Part shown: piece after piece, positions 8,109 through 17,600 of the stretch
Layout of the letters: the number at the start of each line of letters is the position of its first letter
Numbering within the stretch: position 1 is the stretch's first letter
Assembly: GCF_900115395.1 (NCBI RefSeq)
Contig: NZ_FOWE01000011.1
Span: 172,730 to 236,729, forward strand
From: Geodermatophilus obscurus
GTDB lineage: Bacteria > Actinomycetota > Actinomycetes > Mycobacteriales > Geodermatophilaceae
Direction of reading: 5' to 3'
DNA length: 64,000 nt
Made by a program: the position numbers and the translations under genes
Notes under the pieces: generated by a model
The model's database searches: none
The model's input: only the letters and a program-made list of their open reading frames with translations
What the model was told of the DNA's origin: nothing

Positions 8109-8268
8109 CCAGCAACTCCCAGTTGTCGTACGTCGGTCCGGCAGGCCGGGCGTGGACCCCCGGCCCCGTCAGTCCGCAGAAGGTAACCGCTGCTACAGGG
8201 CACGGACGGACGTCGGCCGAGACCGTGACGAGGTCGTGACCTGCCCGGTTCCGGCCCGTCGCCGGGTC

Positions 8269-8871
8269 TCAGGGGGTCGCGCCGCCCGGCGGTGTCGCCT
8301 CGGGGCGGAGGATGCGCTCGGCCAGCACCTTCATCGAGGTGCGCTCGTTCATGGCGTTCCGCTGGATCCAGCGGAACGCCTCGGCCTCCGTCATCCCCTG
8401 GTCGGCCATGAGCCGGCCCTTGGCCTGCTCGACGACCTTGCGGGTCTCCAGCCGCTCCTCGAGCGTGCGCACCTCGCCGTCCAGGGCGGCGATCTCGGTG
8501 AACCGGGCCCGGGCGACCTCGATGGCCGGCACCAGGTCGTTCTTGGAGAACGGCTTGACCAGGTAGGCCATGGCACCGGCGTCCCGGGCCCGCTCCACCA
8601 GCTCCCGCTGGCTGAAGGCGGTCAGCACGATGACCGGCGCGATCCGGGCCGAGGCGATCTGCTCGGCCGCGGCCAGCCCGTCGAGGACCGGCATCTGGAT
8701 GTCGAGGATGACCAGGTCCGGCGTCAGCTCCCGCGCCCGGTCGACGGCGGTCTGGCCGTCACCGGCCTCGGCGACGACCACGTACCCCTCCTCCTCGAGC
8801 ATCTCCTTGAGATCCAGGCGGATGAGGGCCTCGTCCTCGGCGATGAGGACCCGGGTCGGCTCGCTGCTCAC
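8269..8871 (-). CDS. pdtaR: ANTAR-domain response regulator, PdtaR-like
   Basis: A 200-residue two-domain regulator. The N-terminal receiver has the acidic pocket (AEDE, residues 11-14), the phospho-acceptor Asp57 in LVILDIQMPVLDG, Thr in VIVLTAF, and Lys in YLVKPFSK. A helical linker leads to a C-terminal ANTAR domain (about 140-195: VVEQAKGRLMADQGMTEAEAFRWIQRNAM). ANTAR domains bind tandem hairpins in nascent RNA and act by antitermination. The closest known relative by architecture is PdtaR of Mycobacterium, which also lies near polA and pyk. No cognate histidine kinase is in this window. GTG start at 8871. Confidence 0.92.
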   Translation of the reverse strand: MSSEPTRVLIAEDEALIRLDLKEMLEEEGYVVVAEAGDGQTAVDRARELTPDLVILDIQMPVLDGLAAAEQIASARIAPVIVLTAFSQRELVERARDAGAMAYLVKPFSKNDLVPAIEVARARFTEIAALDGEVRTLEERLETRKVVEQAKGRLMADQGMTEAEAFRWIQRNAMNERTSMKVLAERILRPEATPPGGATP

Positions 8872-8951
8872 GGGCGCAGAGCCTAGCGAGAGCGGCTGAC
8901 AGCGGCCGCCCGGTTAGGCTGGCCGCGCCGTGACCACGGTCGCGGCGGGCG

Positions 8952-9025
8952 GCCCCCGTACCCCAACCGGCAGAGGGAGCGGATTCAAAACCCGCGCAGT
9001 GTGCGTTCGAATCGCACCGGGGGCA
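8952..9025 (+). tRNA. tRNA-Leu(CAA) with a short variable loop
   Basis: A complete 74-base cloverleaf. The acceptor stem is GCCCCCG/CGGGGGC with discriminator A (9025). The D arm is closed by 8961-8963 and 8975-8977 with GG in the loop. The anticodon loop TTCAAAA (8984-8990) gives CAA. The T arm is GTGCG/CGCAC around TTCGAAT. The variable region is only five bases (8996-9000), the class I shape, whereas bacterial tRNA-Leu normally has a long arm. The last anticodon-stem pair is A-C. CCA is not encoded. The anticodon would read UUG codons, rare in this genome style. Confidence 0.85.
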
Positions 9026-9033
9026 CGTGACAC

Positions 9034-9052
9034 TGCGGTCCTCCGGACCGCA
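9034..9052 (+). terminator. Hairpin directly after the tRNA gene
   Basis: TGCGGTCC (9034-9041) and GGACCGCA (9045-9052) pair perfectly around a three-base loop, beginning nine bases after the tRNA 3' end. Probably terminates or processes the tRNA transcript. Confidence 0.65.
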
Positions 9053-9200
9053 CCACGGCCAGGTGCCGTGCCCCGGACCGTGGAGTCCTGCGGCCGGGTC
9101 CTCCTCGGGGAACCCCCCGGCCCCCCGCACCCCGAACCGCACCACGGCCAGGTGCCCTGCCCGGGGACCGTGCAGCCCTGCGGCCGGGTCCTCCTCGGGG
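9047..9200. repeat. Imperfect 65-bp direct repeat, two copies
   Basis: Copy one spans 9047-9111 and copy two 9136-9200, 89 bp apart start to start. Both begin ACCGCACCACGGCCAGGTGCC and end CGGGTCCTCCTCGGGG, with a handful of differences in the middle. They fill most of the gap between the tRNA and the decarboxylase gene. They are not copies of the tRNA 3' end, so they do not look like attachment sites. Confidence 0.8.
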
Positions 9201-9242
9201 GACCCTCGGTGGCCCGCTCGTCACGGGCAATACGGTGGGACG

Positions 9243-10841
9243 GTGAGCGAGCCCGTGCCCCACATGACCCCCGAGCAGTTCCGGCAGCACGGTCACGAGG
9301 TGGTCGACTGGATCGCCGACTACTGGACGCGGCTGGAGTCCTTCCCCGTCCGTTCCCGCGTCCTCCCGGGCGACGTCCGGTCGGCGCTGCCGTCGTCGGC
9401 GCCCGAGCGGGGCGAGCCGTTCTCGGCGGTCCTGGCCGACCTGGAGAGCGTCGTCCTGCCCGGCATCACGCACTGGCAGCACCCGGGCTTCCTCGCCTAC
9501 TTCCCCGCCAACACCTCCGGGCCCTCCGTCCTCGGCGACCTGCTCTCGGCGGGCCTCGGCGTGCAGGGCATGTCCTGGGTGACCAGCCCGGCGGCCACCG
9601 AGCTCGAGCAGCACGTGATGGACTGGCTGGCCGAGCTGCTCGACCTGCCCGCGGCGTTCCGGTCGGACGGCACCGGCGGCGGCGTCGTCCAGGACTCCAG
9701 CTCCGGTGCCAACCTCGTCGCGCTGCTGGCGGCACTGCACCGCGCCAGCGGCGGCGCCACGGTCCGCCAGGGCGTGCGGCCCGAGGAGTACACGGTCTAC
9801 GTCTCCGCCGAGACGCACTCGTCGATGGAGAAGGCGGTGCGGATCGCCGGCCTGGGCAGCGACGCCATCCGGATCGTCGAGGTCGACGGCGACCTCGCCA
9901 TGCGCCCGGCCGCGCTCGCCGCCCGGCTGGAGCGCGACACCGCCCGCGGGTACCGGCCGGTGCTGGTCTGCGCCACGGTCGGCACGACGTCGACGACCGC
10001 GGTCGACCCGCTCGCCGGGATCGGGCCGATCTGCCGGCGGTACGGCGCCTGGCTGCACGTCGACGCCGCGTACGGCGGGGTGGCCGCCGTCGCCCCGGAG
10101 CTGCGGCACCTGCAGGCCGGCGTCGAGGAGGCCGACAGCTACACCACCGACGCGCACAAGTGGCTGCTCACCGGCTTCGACGCGACCCTCTTCTGGGTCG
10201 CCGACCGGGCGGCGCTCACCGGCGCGCTGGCGATCCTCCCCGAGTACCTGCGCAACGCCGCTACCGAGGCCGGCGCGGTCGTCGACTACCGCGACTGGCA
10301 GATCGAGCTGGGCCGCCGGTTCCGCGCGCTGAAGCTGTGGACGGTGCTGCGCTGGTACGGCGCGGAGGGCCTGCGGGCACACGTGCGCTCCGGCGTCGCG
10401 CTGGCGCAGGAGCTCGCCGGCCGGGCCGACGCGGACGACCGCTTCGACGTCGTCACGCCGCACCCCCTGTCGCTGGTGTGCCTGCGCCCGCGCTGGCCGG
10501 CCGACGTCGACGCCGACGTCGCCACCATGACGCTGCTCGAGCGGCTCAACGACGGCGGTGAGGTGTTTCTGACCCACACCACCGTCCGCGGCCAGGTGGT
10601 GCTGCGGGTGGCGATCGGCGCGCCGACGACGACGCGTGCGCACGTCGAGCGGGCGTGGGCGCTGCTCTGCGAGGGCCACGACTGGCTGGCCGCCGACTTC
10701 GCCGAGGCCGCCGCCGAGCGGGCCCGCGCCGACGCCGAGCGCAAGGAGGCCGGCCGCGTCGCCGAGGCCGAGCGCCGGGCACGCGAGGAGGCGCCCCGGC
10801 CGGCGGAGGACGAGCCCGTCACTCCCCCAGTGACCGGATGA
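9243..10841 (+). CDS. PLP-dependent aromatic-L-amino-acid-type decarboxylase
   Basis: A 532-residue group II decarboxylase. The N-terminal FRQHGHEVVDWIADYW, the glycine-rich LAYFPANTSGPSVLGDLLSA, VGTTSTTAVDPLAGI, HVDAAYGG, and the PLP lysine in TDAHKWLLTGFDATLFW are typical of the AADC/tyrosine/tryptophan decarboxylase branch. Substrate is probably an aromatic or branched amino acid; the sequence alone does not decide. The last 50 residues form an Ala/Arg/Glu-rich charged helix beyond the fold. GTG at 9243 was chosen because residues after it match the family start; an in-frame ATG is at 9264. Its 3' end overlaps the convergent tesB gene by 23 bp. Confidence 0.9.
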   Translation: MSEPVPHMTPEQFRQHGHEVVDWIADYWTRLESFPVRSRVLPGDVRSALPSSAPERGEPFSAVLADLESVVLPGITHWQHPGFLAYFPANTSGPSVLGDLLSAGLGVQGMSWVTSPAATELEQHVMDWLAELLDLPAAFRSDGTGGGVVQDSSSGANLVALLAALHRASGGATVRQGVRPEEYTVYVSAETHSSMEKAVRIAGLGSDAIRIVEVDGDLAMRPAALAARLERDTARGYRPVLVCATVGTTSTTAVDPLAGIGPICRRYGAWLHVDAAYGGVAAVAPELRHLQAGVEEADSYTTDAHKWLLTGFDATLFWVADRAALTGALAILPEYLRNAATEAGAVVDYRDWQIELGRRFRALKLWTVLRWYGAEGLRAHVRSGVALAQELAGRADADDRFDVVTPHPLSLVCLRPRWPADVDADVATMTLLERLNDGGEVFLTHTTVRGQVVLRVAIGAPTTTRAHVERAWALLCEGHDWLAADFAEAAAERARADAERKEAGRVAEAERRAREEAPRPAEDEPVTPPVTG

Positions 10842-11694
10842 GCCCCTCCTGGGCCACCGTGGCGACGTGGGTGCCGTCGGCGGACCAGATGCTGCCGAAG
10901 CACAGCGCGCGGCCGGCCGTGGCGGCGGGGCTGTCGGTCTCGTAGAGGAACCACTGGTCGGCCTGCACCGGCGCGTGGAACCAGACGGCGTGGTCGAGGC
11001 TGGCCCCGACGTAGCGGCCGCCCCACCCGCCGCCGACCCGCGCCAGCCCGGCCGACAGCAGCGTCAGGTCGCTGACGAAGGTCAGCGCGGCCGCGTGCAC
11101 GCCGGCGTCCTCGGGCAGCCGCCCGGCCACCCGGAACCAGGCGTGGGACTGGGTGTGCGGCGGCGTCTTCGCCTCGGGCGCGAACGGGTCGGCCATCGGC
11201 CGCTGCTCGACCGCCCGGCTGATCTCCAGCGCCGGGGCGGCCAGCGCGCCGTGGCCGGCCGCGTGGTCGGCCAGGGACAGCAGCCCGTCGGGGCCCGGAA
11301 CCTCCGGCATGGGCCGGGAGTGGCCGACGACGGCGGCCTCGCCGGCGTGGAAGTCGGCGGTCAGCGCGAAGACGGCGACGTCGTCGTCCCTGCGGCGCTG
11401 GCAGGCGATCACCCGCCGGGTGGAGAACGACCGGCCGTCGCGGATCCGCTCGACGGTGTACCGCAGCTCCTCGTGCGGGTCACCGGGCCGCAGGAAGTAG
11501 GAGTGCAGCGAGTGCACGCCGCGGCCGGGCGCCACCGTGTGCACCGCGGCCATGAGCGCCTGCGCGGCGACCTGCCCACCGAAGATCCGCTGCAGCCGGG
11601 TGGTCGGGGTCTGCCCGACGAAGACGTCGGGTGACCGCTCCTCGAGGTCGAGGACGCTCATGAGGGCGGCGGCCTGGGTCCCGCCGCCGGTCAC
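10819..11694 (-). CDS. tesB: Acyl-CoA thioesterase II
   Basis: A 291-residue double-hotdog thioesterase that hydrolyses medium- to long-chain acyl-CoA. Visible marks are QRIFGGQVAAQALMAA near residue 35, SLHSYFLRPGDP, RDGRSFSTRRV, and in the second half SLDHAVWFHAP and LCFGSIWSADGTHVATVAQEGLIR, close to the family end. The GTG at 11694 overlaps the pyk stop (GTGA), favouring coupled translation; an ATG at 11661 would give 280 residues and cannot be excluded. The pyk-tesB pairing also occurs in Mycobacterium. Confidence 0.92.
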   Translation of the reverse strand: MTGGGTQAAALMSVLDLEERSPDVFVGQTPTTRLQRIFGGQVAAQALMAAVHTVAPGRGVHSLHSYFLRPGDPHEELRYTVERIRDGRSFSTRRVIACQRRRDDDVAVFALTADFHAGEAAVVGHSRPMPEVPGPDGLLSLADHAAGHGALAAPALEISRAVEQRPMADPFAPEAKTPPHTQSHAWFRVAGRLPEDAGVHAAALTFVSDLTLLSAGLARVGGGWGGRYVGASLDHAVWFHAPVQADQWFLYETDSPAATAGRALCFGSIWSADGTHVATVAQEGLIRSLGE

Positions 11695-13106
11695 GAGTCG
11701 GTGCCGACTTCGTGGACGCGGATGAGGTTGGTCGAGCCCACGGTGTTGGGCGGGCTGCCGGCGACGACGACCACCCGGTCGCCGACGCGCAGCCGCCCGA
11801 TCGACAGCAGCGAGAAGTCGACCTGCTCGACCATGTCGTCGGTGTGCTCCACCGAGGGCACCAGGAAGGTCTCCACGCCCCAGGACAGCGCCAGCTGGCT
11901 GCGCACCCGGGCGTCGACGGTGAAGGCCAGCAGGGGCTGACGGGGGTGCAGGGCGGCCAGGCGGCGGGCGGTCTCGCCGGTCTGGGTGAAGGTGGCCAGC
12001 GCCTTGACGTCGAGCGCCTCGCCGATGTCGCGGGCCGCGCGCACGATGGCGCCCGACCGGGACCGGCTGCGGCGGGTCAGCTCGGCCACCCAGCGGTCGT
12101 CGTTCTCGACGGCGTCGATGATCCGCTCCATCGTGCGCACCGCGCCGACCGGGTGGCTCCCCACCGAGGTCTCGCCCGACAGCATGACCGCGTCGGCGCC
12201 GTCGAGGACGGCGTTGGCCACGTCGGAGGCCTCCGCCCGCGTGGGCCGGGAGTTGGTGATCATCGACTCGAGCATCTGGGTGGCCACGATGACCGGCTTG
12301 TTGCGCTCGCGGGCGGCCTGGACTGCGCGCTTCTGCACCAGCGGGACGGTCTCGAGCGGCAGCTCCACGCCGAGGTCGCCGCGGGCGACCATGATCCCGT
12401 CGAAGGCCTCGACGATGGCGTCGAGATTCTGCACCGCCTCGGGCTTCTCCAGCTTGGCGATGACCGGGACCTGCACGTCCTCCTGGCGCATGATGTCGCG
12501 CACCAGCTCGGCGTCGGCCGGTGAGCGGACGAACGACAGCGCGACGACGTCGACCGACAGGTGCAGGGCGAAGCGCAGGTCCTCCTCGTCCTTCTCCGAC
12601 AGCGCCGGGACGCTGACCGCGACGCCGGGCAGCGACAGGCCCTTGTTGTTGCTGACCTGGCCCCCCTCGACGACGACGCACCACACGTCCGGGCCGTCGA
12701 CGCCGACCACCGACAGGGCGAGCTTGCCGTCGTCGACCAGCAGCCGGTCGCCCACGCGGGCGTCGTTCGCCAGGCCCTTGTAGGTGGTGGAGACCCGCTC
12801 GGCGGTGCCCTCGACGTCGTCCACGGTGATGCAGACCCGGCTGCCGGTCGCCCAGGTGACCGGGCCGTCCGCGAACGTGCCGAGGCGGATCTTGGGGCCC
12901 TGCAGGTCGGCGAGGACGGCGACGGCGCGGCCGGTCGAGTCCGAGGCCTCCCGGACCCTGCGGTAGGCGACCTCGTGGTCGGCGTGCGACCCGTGGCTGA
13001 AGTTGAGGCGGGCGACGTCCATGCCGGCCTCGACCAGAGCGGTGATCTGCTCGAGGGAGGAGGTGGCGGGGCCCAGGGTGCAGACGATCTTCGCGCGTCG
13101 CGACAT
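11691..13106 (-). CDS. pyk: Pyruvate kinase
   Basis: A 471-residue pyruvate kinase, catalysing phosphoenolpyruvate plus ADP to pyruvate plus ATP in glycolysis. It starts at ATG 13106 with MSRRAKIVCTLGPATSS. Active-site blocks are ARLNFSHGSH, the lysine in VIAKLEKPEAV, MVARGDLGVELPLE, and ATQMLESMITNSRPTRAE followed by DAVMLSGETSVG. The C-terminal allosteric domain has TQTGETARRLAALHPRQPLLAFT. The length is usual for the family. It is separated from gltD upstream by a long terminator and is coupled to tesB downstream. Confidence 0.96.
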   Translation of the reverse strand: MSRRAKIVCTLGPATSSLEQITALVEAGMDVARLNFSHGSHADHEVAYRRVREASDSTGRAVAVLADLQGPKIRLGTFADGPVTWATGSRVCITVDDVEGTAERVSTTYKGLANDARVGDRLLVDDGKLALSVVGVDGPDVWCVVVEGGQVSNNKGLSLPGVAVSVPALSEKDEEDLRFALHLSVDVVALSFVRSPADAELVRDIMRQEDVQVPVIAKLEKPEAVQNLDAIVEAFDGIMVARGDLGVELPLETVPLVQKRAVQAARERNKPVIVATQMLESMITNSRPTRAEASDVANAVLDGADAVMLSGETSVGSHPVGAVRTMERIIDAVENDDRWVAELTRRSRSRSGAIVRAARDIGEALDVKALATFTQTGETARRLAALHPRQPLLAFTVDARVRSQLALSWGVETFLVPSVEHTDDMVEQVDFSLLSIGRLRVGDRVVVVAGSPPNTVGSTNLIRVHEVGTDS

Positions 13107-13137
13107 GGGTGGAACGCTAGTCGGCGGTCGTCCGGCC

Positions 13138-13187
13138 CCCCTGCAGGGTCCCGCCACGGGCCTGCCCGTGGCGGGACCCTGCAGGGG
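13138..13187 (-). terminator. 24-bp perfect inverted repeat between gltD and pyk
   Basis: Arms 13138-13161 and 13164-13187 are perfectly complementary over 24 bases with only two bases between; the right arm reads GCCCGTGGCGGGACCCTGCA and on. It begins nine bases past the gltD stop and ends 31 bases before the pyk start. It should stop gltBD transcripts before pyk. Confidence 0.85.
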
Positions 13188-13195
13188 TCGCCTCG

Positions 13196-14698
13196 TCAGC
13201 GCAGCGCGACCGCCGTCGGGGTGACCGGCCGGGGCAGCATCGTGCTGCCGGTCAGCCACTGGTCGACCGCGCCGGCGGCGGCGCGGCCCTCGGCGATGGC
13301 CCACACGATGAGCGACTGGCCCCGGCCGGCGTCACCGGCGACGAAGACGCCGGGCACGCTGGCCATGAACTCGTCGTCGCGGGCGACGTTGCCGCGCCCG
13401 TCGACGTCGAGGCCGAGCGCCTCCACGAGCCCCTCGCGCTGCACGCCGGTGAAGCCCATGGCCAGCAGCACCAGCTGGGCGGGCAGCTCCCTCTCGGTGC
13501 CCTCGACCTTCTGGAACCGGCCGTCGACCCGCTCCACCTCGTGGATCATCAGAGCGCGCACGCGGCCCTGGGTGGGGCCCTCGTCATGACCCAGGAAGCG
13601 CTCGGTGTTGACCGAGTACAGCCGCTCCCCGCCCTCCTCGTGCGCCGAGGAGACCCGCATGACCATCGGGTAGGTCGGCCACGGGTTGCTGCCGGGGTCC
13701 CGGCTGTCCGGGGGCGCCGGCATGATCTCGAGCTGGGTGACCGACCGCGCGCCCTGCCGGTGCGAGGTGCCCAGGCAGTCCGCGCCGGTGTCGCCGCCGC
13801 CGATGATGACGACGTCCTTGCCCCGCGCGGTGATCGGCGGGTCGTCGAGCTCGCCGAGGGCCTGCCGGTTGCCGAAGGGCAGGAACTCCATGGCGAGGTG
13901 GATGCCGTCGAGCTCGCGCCCCGGGACGGGCAGGTCGCGGCCGATCGTCGAGCCGGCGGCGAGCACGACGGCGTCGTGCTCCCCGCGCAGCTGCTCGGCC
14001 GAGAGGTCGCCCTCGCCGCTGCCGCCGACCTCGACGCCGGTGACGAAGCGGGTGCCCTCGGCGCGCATCTGGTCCAGCCGCCGGTCCAGGACGGACTTCT
14101 CCATCTTGAACTCGGGGATGCCGTACCGGAGCAGGCCGCCGACCCTGTCCGACCGCTCGTAGACGGTGACGTCGTGGCCGGCGCGGGTCAGCTGCTGGGC
14201 CGCGGCCAGCCCGGCCGGGCCGGACCCGACGACGGCGACCTTCTTGCCGGTGCGCTCGGCCGGGGCCTGCGGCACGACGTGGCCCCGCTCGAAGGCCTGG
14301 TCGATGATCTCCCACTCGATCTGCTTGATCGTGACCGGCGAGTCCTGCAGGTTCAGCACGCAGGCGCCCTCGCAGGGGGCCGGGCACAGCTTCCCGGTGA
14401 ACTCCGGGAAGTTGTTGGTCGCGTGCAGCCGCTCGATCGCGTCGCGCCAGTCGTCGCGGCGGGCGAGGTCGTTCCACTCCGGGATCAGGTTGCCCAGCGG
14501 GCAGCCGTGGTGGCAGAACGGGATGCCGCAGTCCATGCACCGGGCGGCCTGCTGGCGCAGCGCCGCGACCGGGTAGACGCCGTCCTCCCCGCTGTCGCGG
14601 GTGAGGTAGACGTCCTTCCAGTCGAGGATGCGGACGTCGACCGGCCGCCGGGGCGGCAGGGCGCGCTCGTACTTCAGGAACCCCGTGGAGTCAGCCAC
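13196..14698 (-). CDS. gltD: Glutamate synthase (NADPH), small subunit
   Basis: A 500-residue FAD/iron-sulfur protein that passes NADPH electrons to GltB for making glutamate from glutamine and 2-oxoglutarate. The N-terminal ferredoxin-like region has [20 protein letters not shown] and [10 protein letters not shown], binding two 4Fe-4S clusters. FAD and NADPH folds follow ([38 protein letters not shown]). [18 protein letters not shown] marks the last FAD contact. GTG start at 14698, overlapping the gltB stop by eight bases, so the two subunits are coupled. Confidence 0.96.
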   Translation of the reverse strand: MADSTGFLKYERALPPRRPVDVRILDWKDVYLTRDSGEDGVYPVAALRQQAARCMDCGIPFCHHGCPLGNLIPEWNDLARRDDWRDAIERLHATNNFPEFTGKLCPAPCEGACVLNLQDSPVTIKQIEWEIIDQAFERGHVVPQAPAERTGKKVAVVGSGPAGLAAAQQLTRAGHDVTVYERSDRVGGLLRYGIPEFKMEKSVLDRRLDQMRAEGTRFVTGVEVGGSGEGDLSAEQLRGEHDAVVLAAGSTIGRDLPVPGRELDGIHLAMEFLPFGNRQALGELDDPPITARGKDVVIIGGGDTGADCLGTSHRQGARSVTQLEIMPAPPDSRDPGSNPWPTYPMVMRVSSAHEEGGERLYSVNTERFLGHDEGPTQGRVRALMIHEVERVDGRFQKVEGTERELPAQLVLLAMGFTGVQREGLVEALGLDVDGRGNVARDDEFMASVPGVFVAGDAGRGQSLIVWAIAEGRAAAGAVDQWLTGSTMLPRPVTPTAVALR

Positions 14699-17600
14699 GT
14701 GCGGCCTCCATCACTGCTCGATCCACATCGGTACCGGCGGCCTCGGCGGCGCGCCGGGCCTCCAGCGCGCGCCGGTAGTCGCGCGGCATGATCACGCTGA
14801 ACTGCTCCGACCAGCGGCCCCAGTCGGCCAGGAGCGCGGCGGCGACCGGGGACCCGGTCTCGGCGGCGTAGCGCTCCAGGACCTCGCGCAGCCACTGCGA
14901 GGACTCCCCGTCGAGCGCCTCGACGTCGACCATCTCGGGGTTGACCCGGTGCCGGGCGAGGTCCAGGACGTAGCCGACACCGCCGGACATGCCGGCCGCG
15001 ACGTTGCGCCCGGTCGGCCCGAGGATCACCGCGCGACCGCCGGTCATGTACTCCAGCGCGTGGTCGCCGACGCCCTCGACGACGGCGAGCGCCCCGGAGT
15101 TGCGCACGCAGAACCGCTCGCCCACCCGGCCGCGGAGGAAGATCTCCCCGCTGGTGGCGCCGTAGCCGATGACGTTGCCGGCGATGACGTTGTCCTCGGC
15201 GGCGAAGGTCGCCTCGCGCGCCGGGCGGACGACGATCCGCCCGCCGGACAGGCCCTTGCCGACGTAGTCGTTGGCGTCGCCGAGCAGCCGCATGGTGACC
15301 CCGCGCGGGACGAAGGCGCCGAAGGACTGGCCGGCCGACCCGGTGAAGGTCAGGTCGATCGTGTCGTCGGGCAGGCCCTGGCCGCCGAAGCGGCGGGTGA
15401 CCATCGAGCCGAGCATCGTGCCGACGGTGCGGTTGACGTTGCGCACCGGCAGCTCGAGGCGCACCGGCCGCGCGTCGAGCAGCGCGCCCTCGCACAGCTG
15501 GATGAGCGTCTGGTCCAGGGCGACGTCGAGGCCGTGGTCCTGGGTGCGGACCGCACGCCGCGGCGCGCCCTCGGGCAGCTCGGGCAGGGCCAGCATCTTC
15601 GACAGGTCCAGGCCGCGGGCCTTCCAGTGGTCGACCGCGGTGCGGGTGTCGAGCAGCTCCACGTGGCCGATCGCCTCCTCGACCGAGCGGAAGCCGAGCT
15701 CGGCGAGGTAGCCGCGCACCTGCTCGGCGAGGAACTCGAAGAAGGTGACGACGAACTCCGGCCGCCCGGTGAACCGCTTGCGCAGCTCCGGGTTCTGCGT
15801 GGCGACCCCGACCGGGCAGGTGTCGAGGTGGCAGACCCGCATCATGATGCAGCCGGAGACCACCAGCGGGGCCGTGGCGAAGCCGTACTCCTCGGCACCG
15901 AGCAGCATCGCGACGACCACGTCGCGGCCGGTCTTCATCTGCCCGTCGACCTGCACCACGATCCGGTCGCGCAGGCCGTTGGCCAGCAGCGTCTGCTGCG
16001 TCTCGGCCAGGCCCAGCTCCCACGGCGAGCCGGCGTGCTTGAGCGAGGTCAGCGGCGCGGCACCGGTGCCGCCGTCGTGCCCGGAGATGAGGACGACGTC
16101 GGCGTGGGCCTTGCTGACGCCGGCCGCGACCGTCCCGACGCCGACCTCGGCGACCAGCTTGACGTTGACCCGCGCCTCGGTGTTGGCGTTCTTCAGGTCG
16201 TGGATCAGCTGCTTGAGGTCCTCGATCGAGTAGATGTCGTGGTGCGGCGGCGGGCTGATCAGGCCGACGCCGGGCGTCGAGTGCCGGGTGCGGGCCACCC
16301 ACGGGTAGACCTTGCCGCCGGGCAGCTGGCCACCCTCCCCCGGCTTGGCGCCCTGGGCCATCTTGATCTGGATGTCGTCGGCGTTGACCAGGTACTCGCT
16401 GGTGACGCCGAAGCGGCCGCTGGCCACCTGCTTGATCGCCGATCGGCGCAGGTCGCCGTTGGGGTCGGGCACGAACCGGTCGGGGTCCTCGCCGCCCTCC
16501 CCGGTGTTGGACCGCCCGCCGAGCCGGTTCATGGCGATGGCGAGGGTCTCGTGCGCCTCCTGTGAGATGGAGCCGTAGCTCATCGCGCCGGTCTGGAAGC
16601 GCTTGACGATCTCGCTGACCGGCTCGACCTCCTCGATCGGCACCGGCGGGCGCACGCCCGTCCGGATCGAGAACAGGCCGCGCAGGGTGGCCGCGTCCTC
16701 CGACATCTGGTCGACCGTCTGCGTGTACCGCTCGAAGACCTCGTACTGCCGCGAGCGGGTGGAGTGCTGGAGGAGGAACACCGTCTCGGGGTTGAACAGG
16801 TGCACCTCGCCCTCGCGGCGCCACTGGTACTCCCCGCCGGTCTCCAGCCGCCGGTGCGCCCGCTCGGTGGGGTTCTGAGGGTAAGCGCGCCGGTGCCGCA
16901 TCGCGACCTCCTCGGCGAGCACGTCCATGCCGACGCCGCCGAGGGGGCAGGAGGTGCCGGTGAAGTACTCGTCGACGACGTCCTGGGACAGGCCGACGGC
17001 CTCGAAGATCTGCGCCATCGTGTAGGAGCCGACGGTGCTGATGCCCATCTTGCTCATGACCTTGAGGACGCCCTTGCCGAGCGCCTTGACGACGTTGCGC
17101 ACCGCCTGGGCGGGCTGGACGCCGGTGAGGACGCCGTCGCGGATGAGGTCCTCGATGGACTCGAACGCGAGGTAGGGGTTGACCGCGGCCGCGCCGTAGC
17201 CGAGCAGCAGCGCGACGTGGTGCACCTCGCGGCAGTCGCCGGACTCGACGACGAGGCCGACCTCCATGCGGGTCCGCTCGCGCACCAGGTGGTGGTGCAC
17301 CGCGGCGGTCATCAGCAGCGACGGGATGGGGGCGCGCTTCTCGTCGCAGTCGCGGTCGGAGAGCACGATGACCCGCGCGCCGGCGGCGATGGCCTTGCTG
17401 ACCTTGGTCCGCAGCTGCTCGATCGCCTCGACCAGCGCCGGGCCGCCGCCGGTGACGTCGAAGTGGCCGGTGATCCGGACGGCGGCGAAGCCGGGCAGGT
17501 CGCCGTCGTCGTCGATGTGCAGGATCTTGGCCAGCTCGTCGTTGTCGATGACCGGGTAGGGCAGGAACACCTTCCGGCAGGAGGCCGCGGTGGCCTCCAG

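Noticed and set aside
8952..9240. Integration site of a genomic island at the tRNA gene
   Set aside because: No copy of the tRNA 3' end, no integrase, and the following genes are ordinary; the 65-bp repeat is unrelated to the tRNA.
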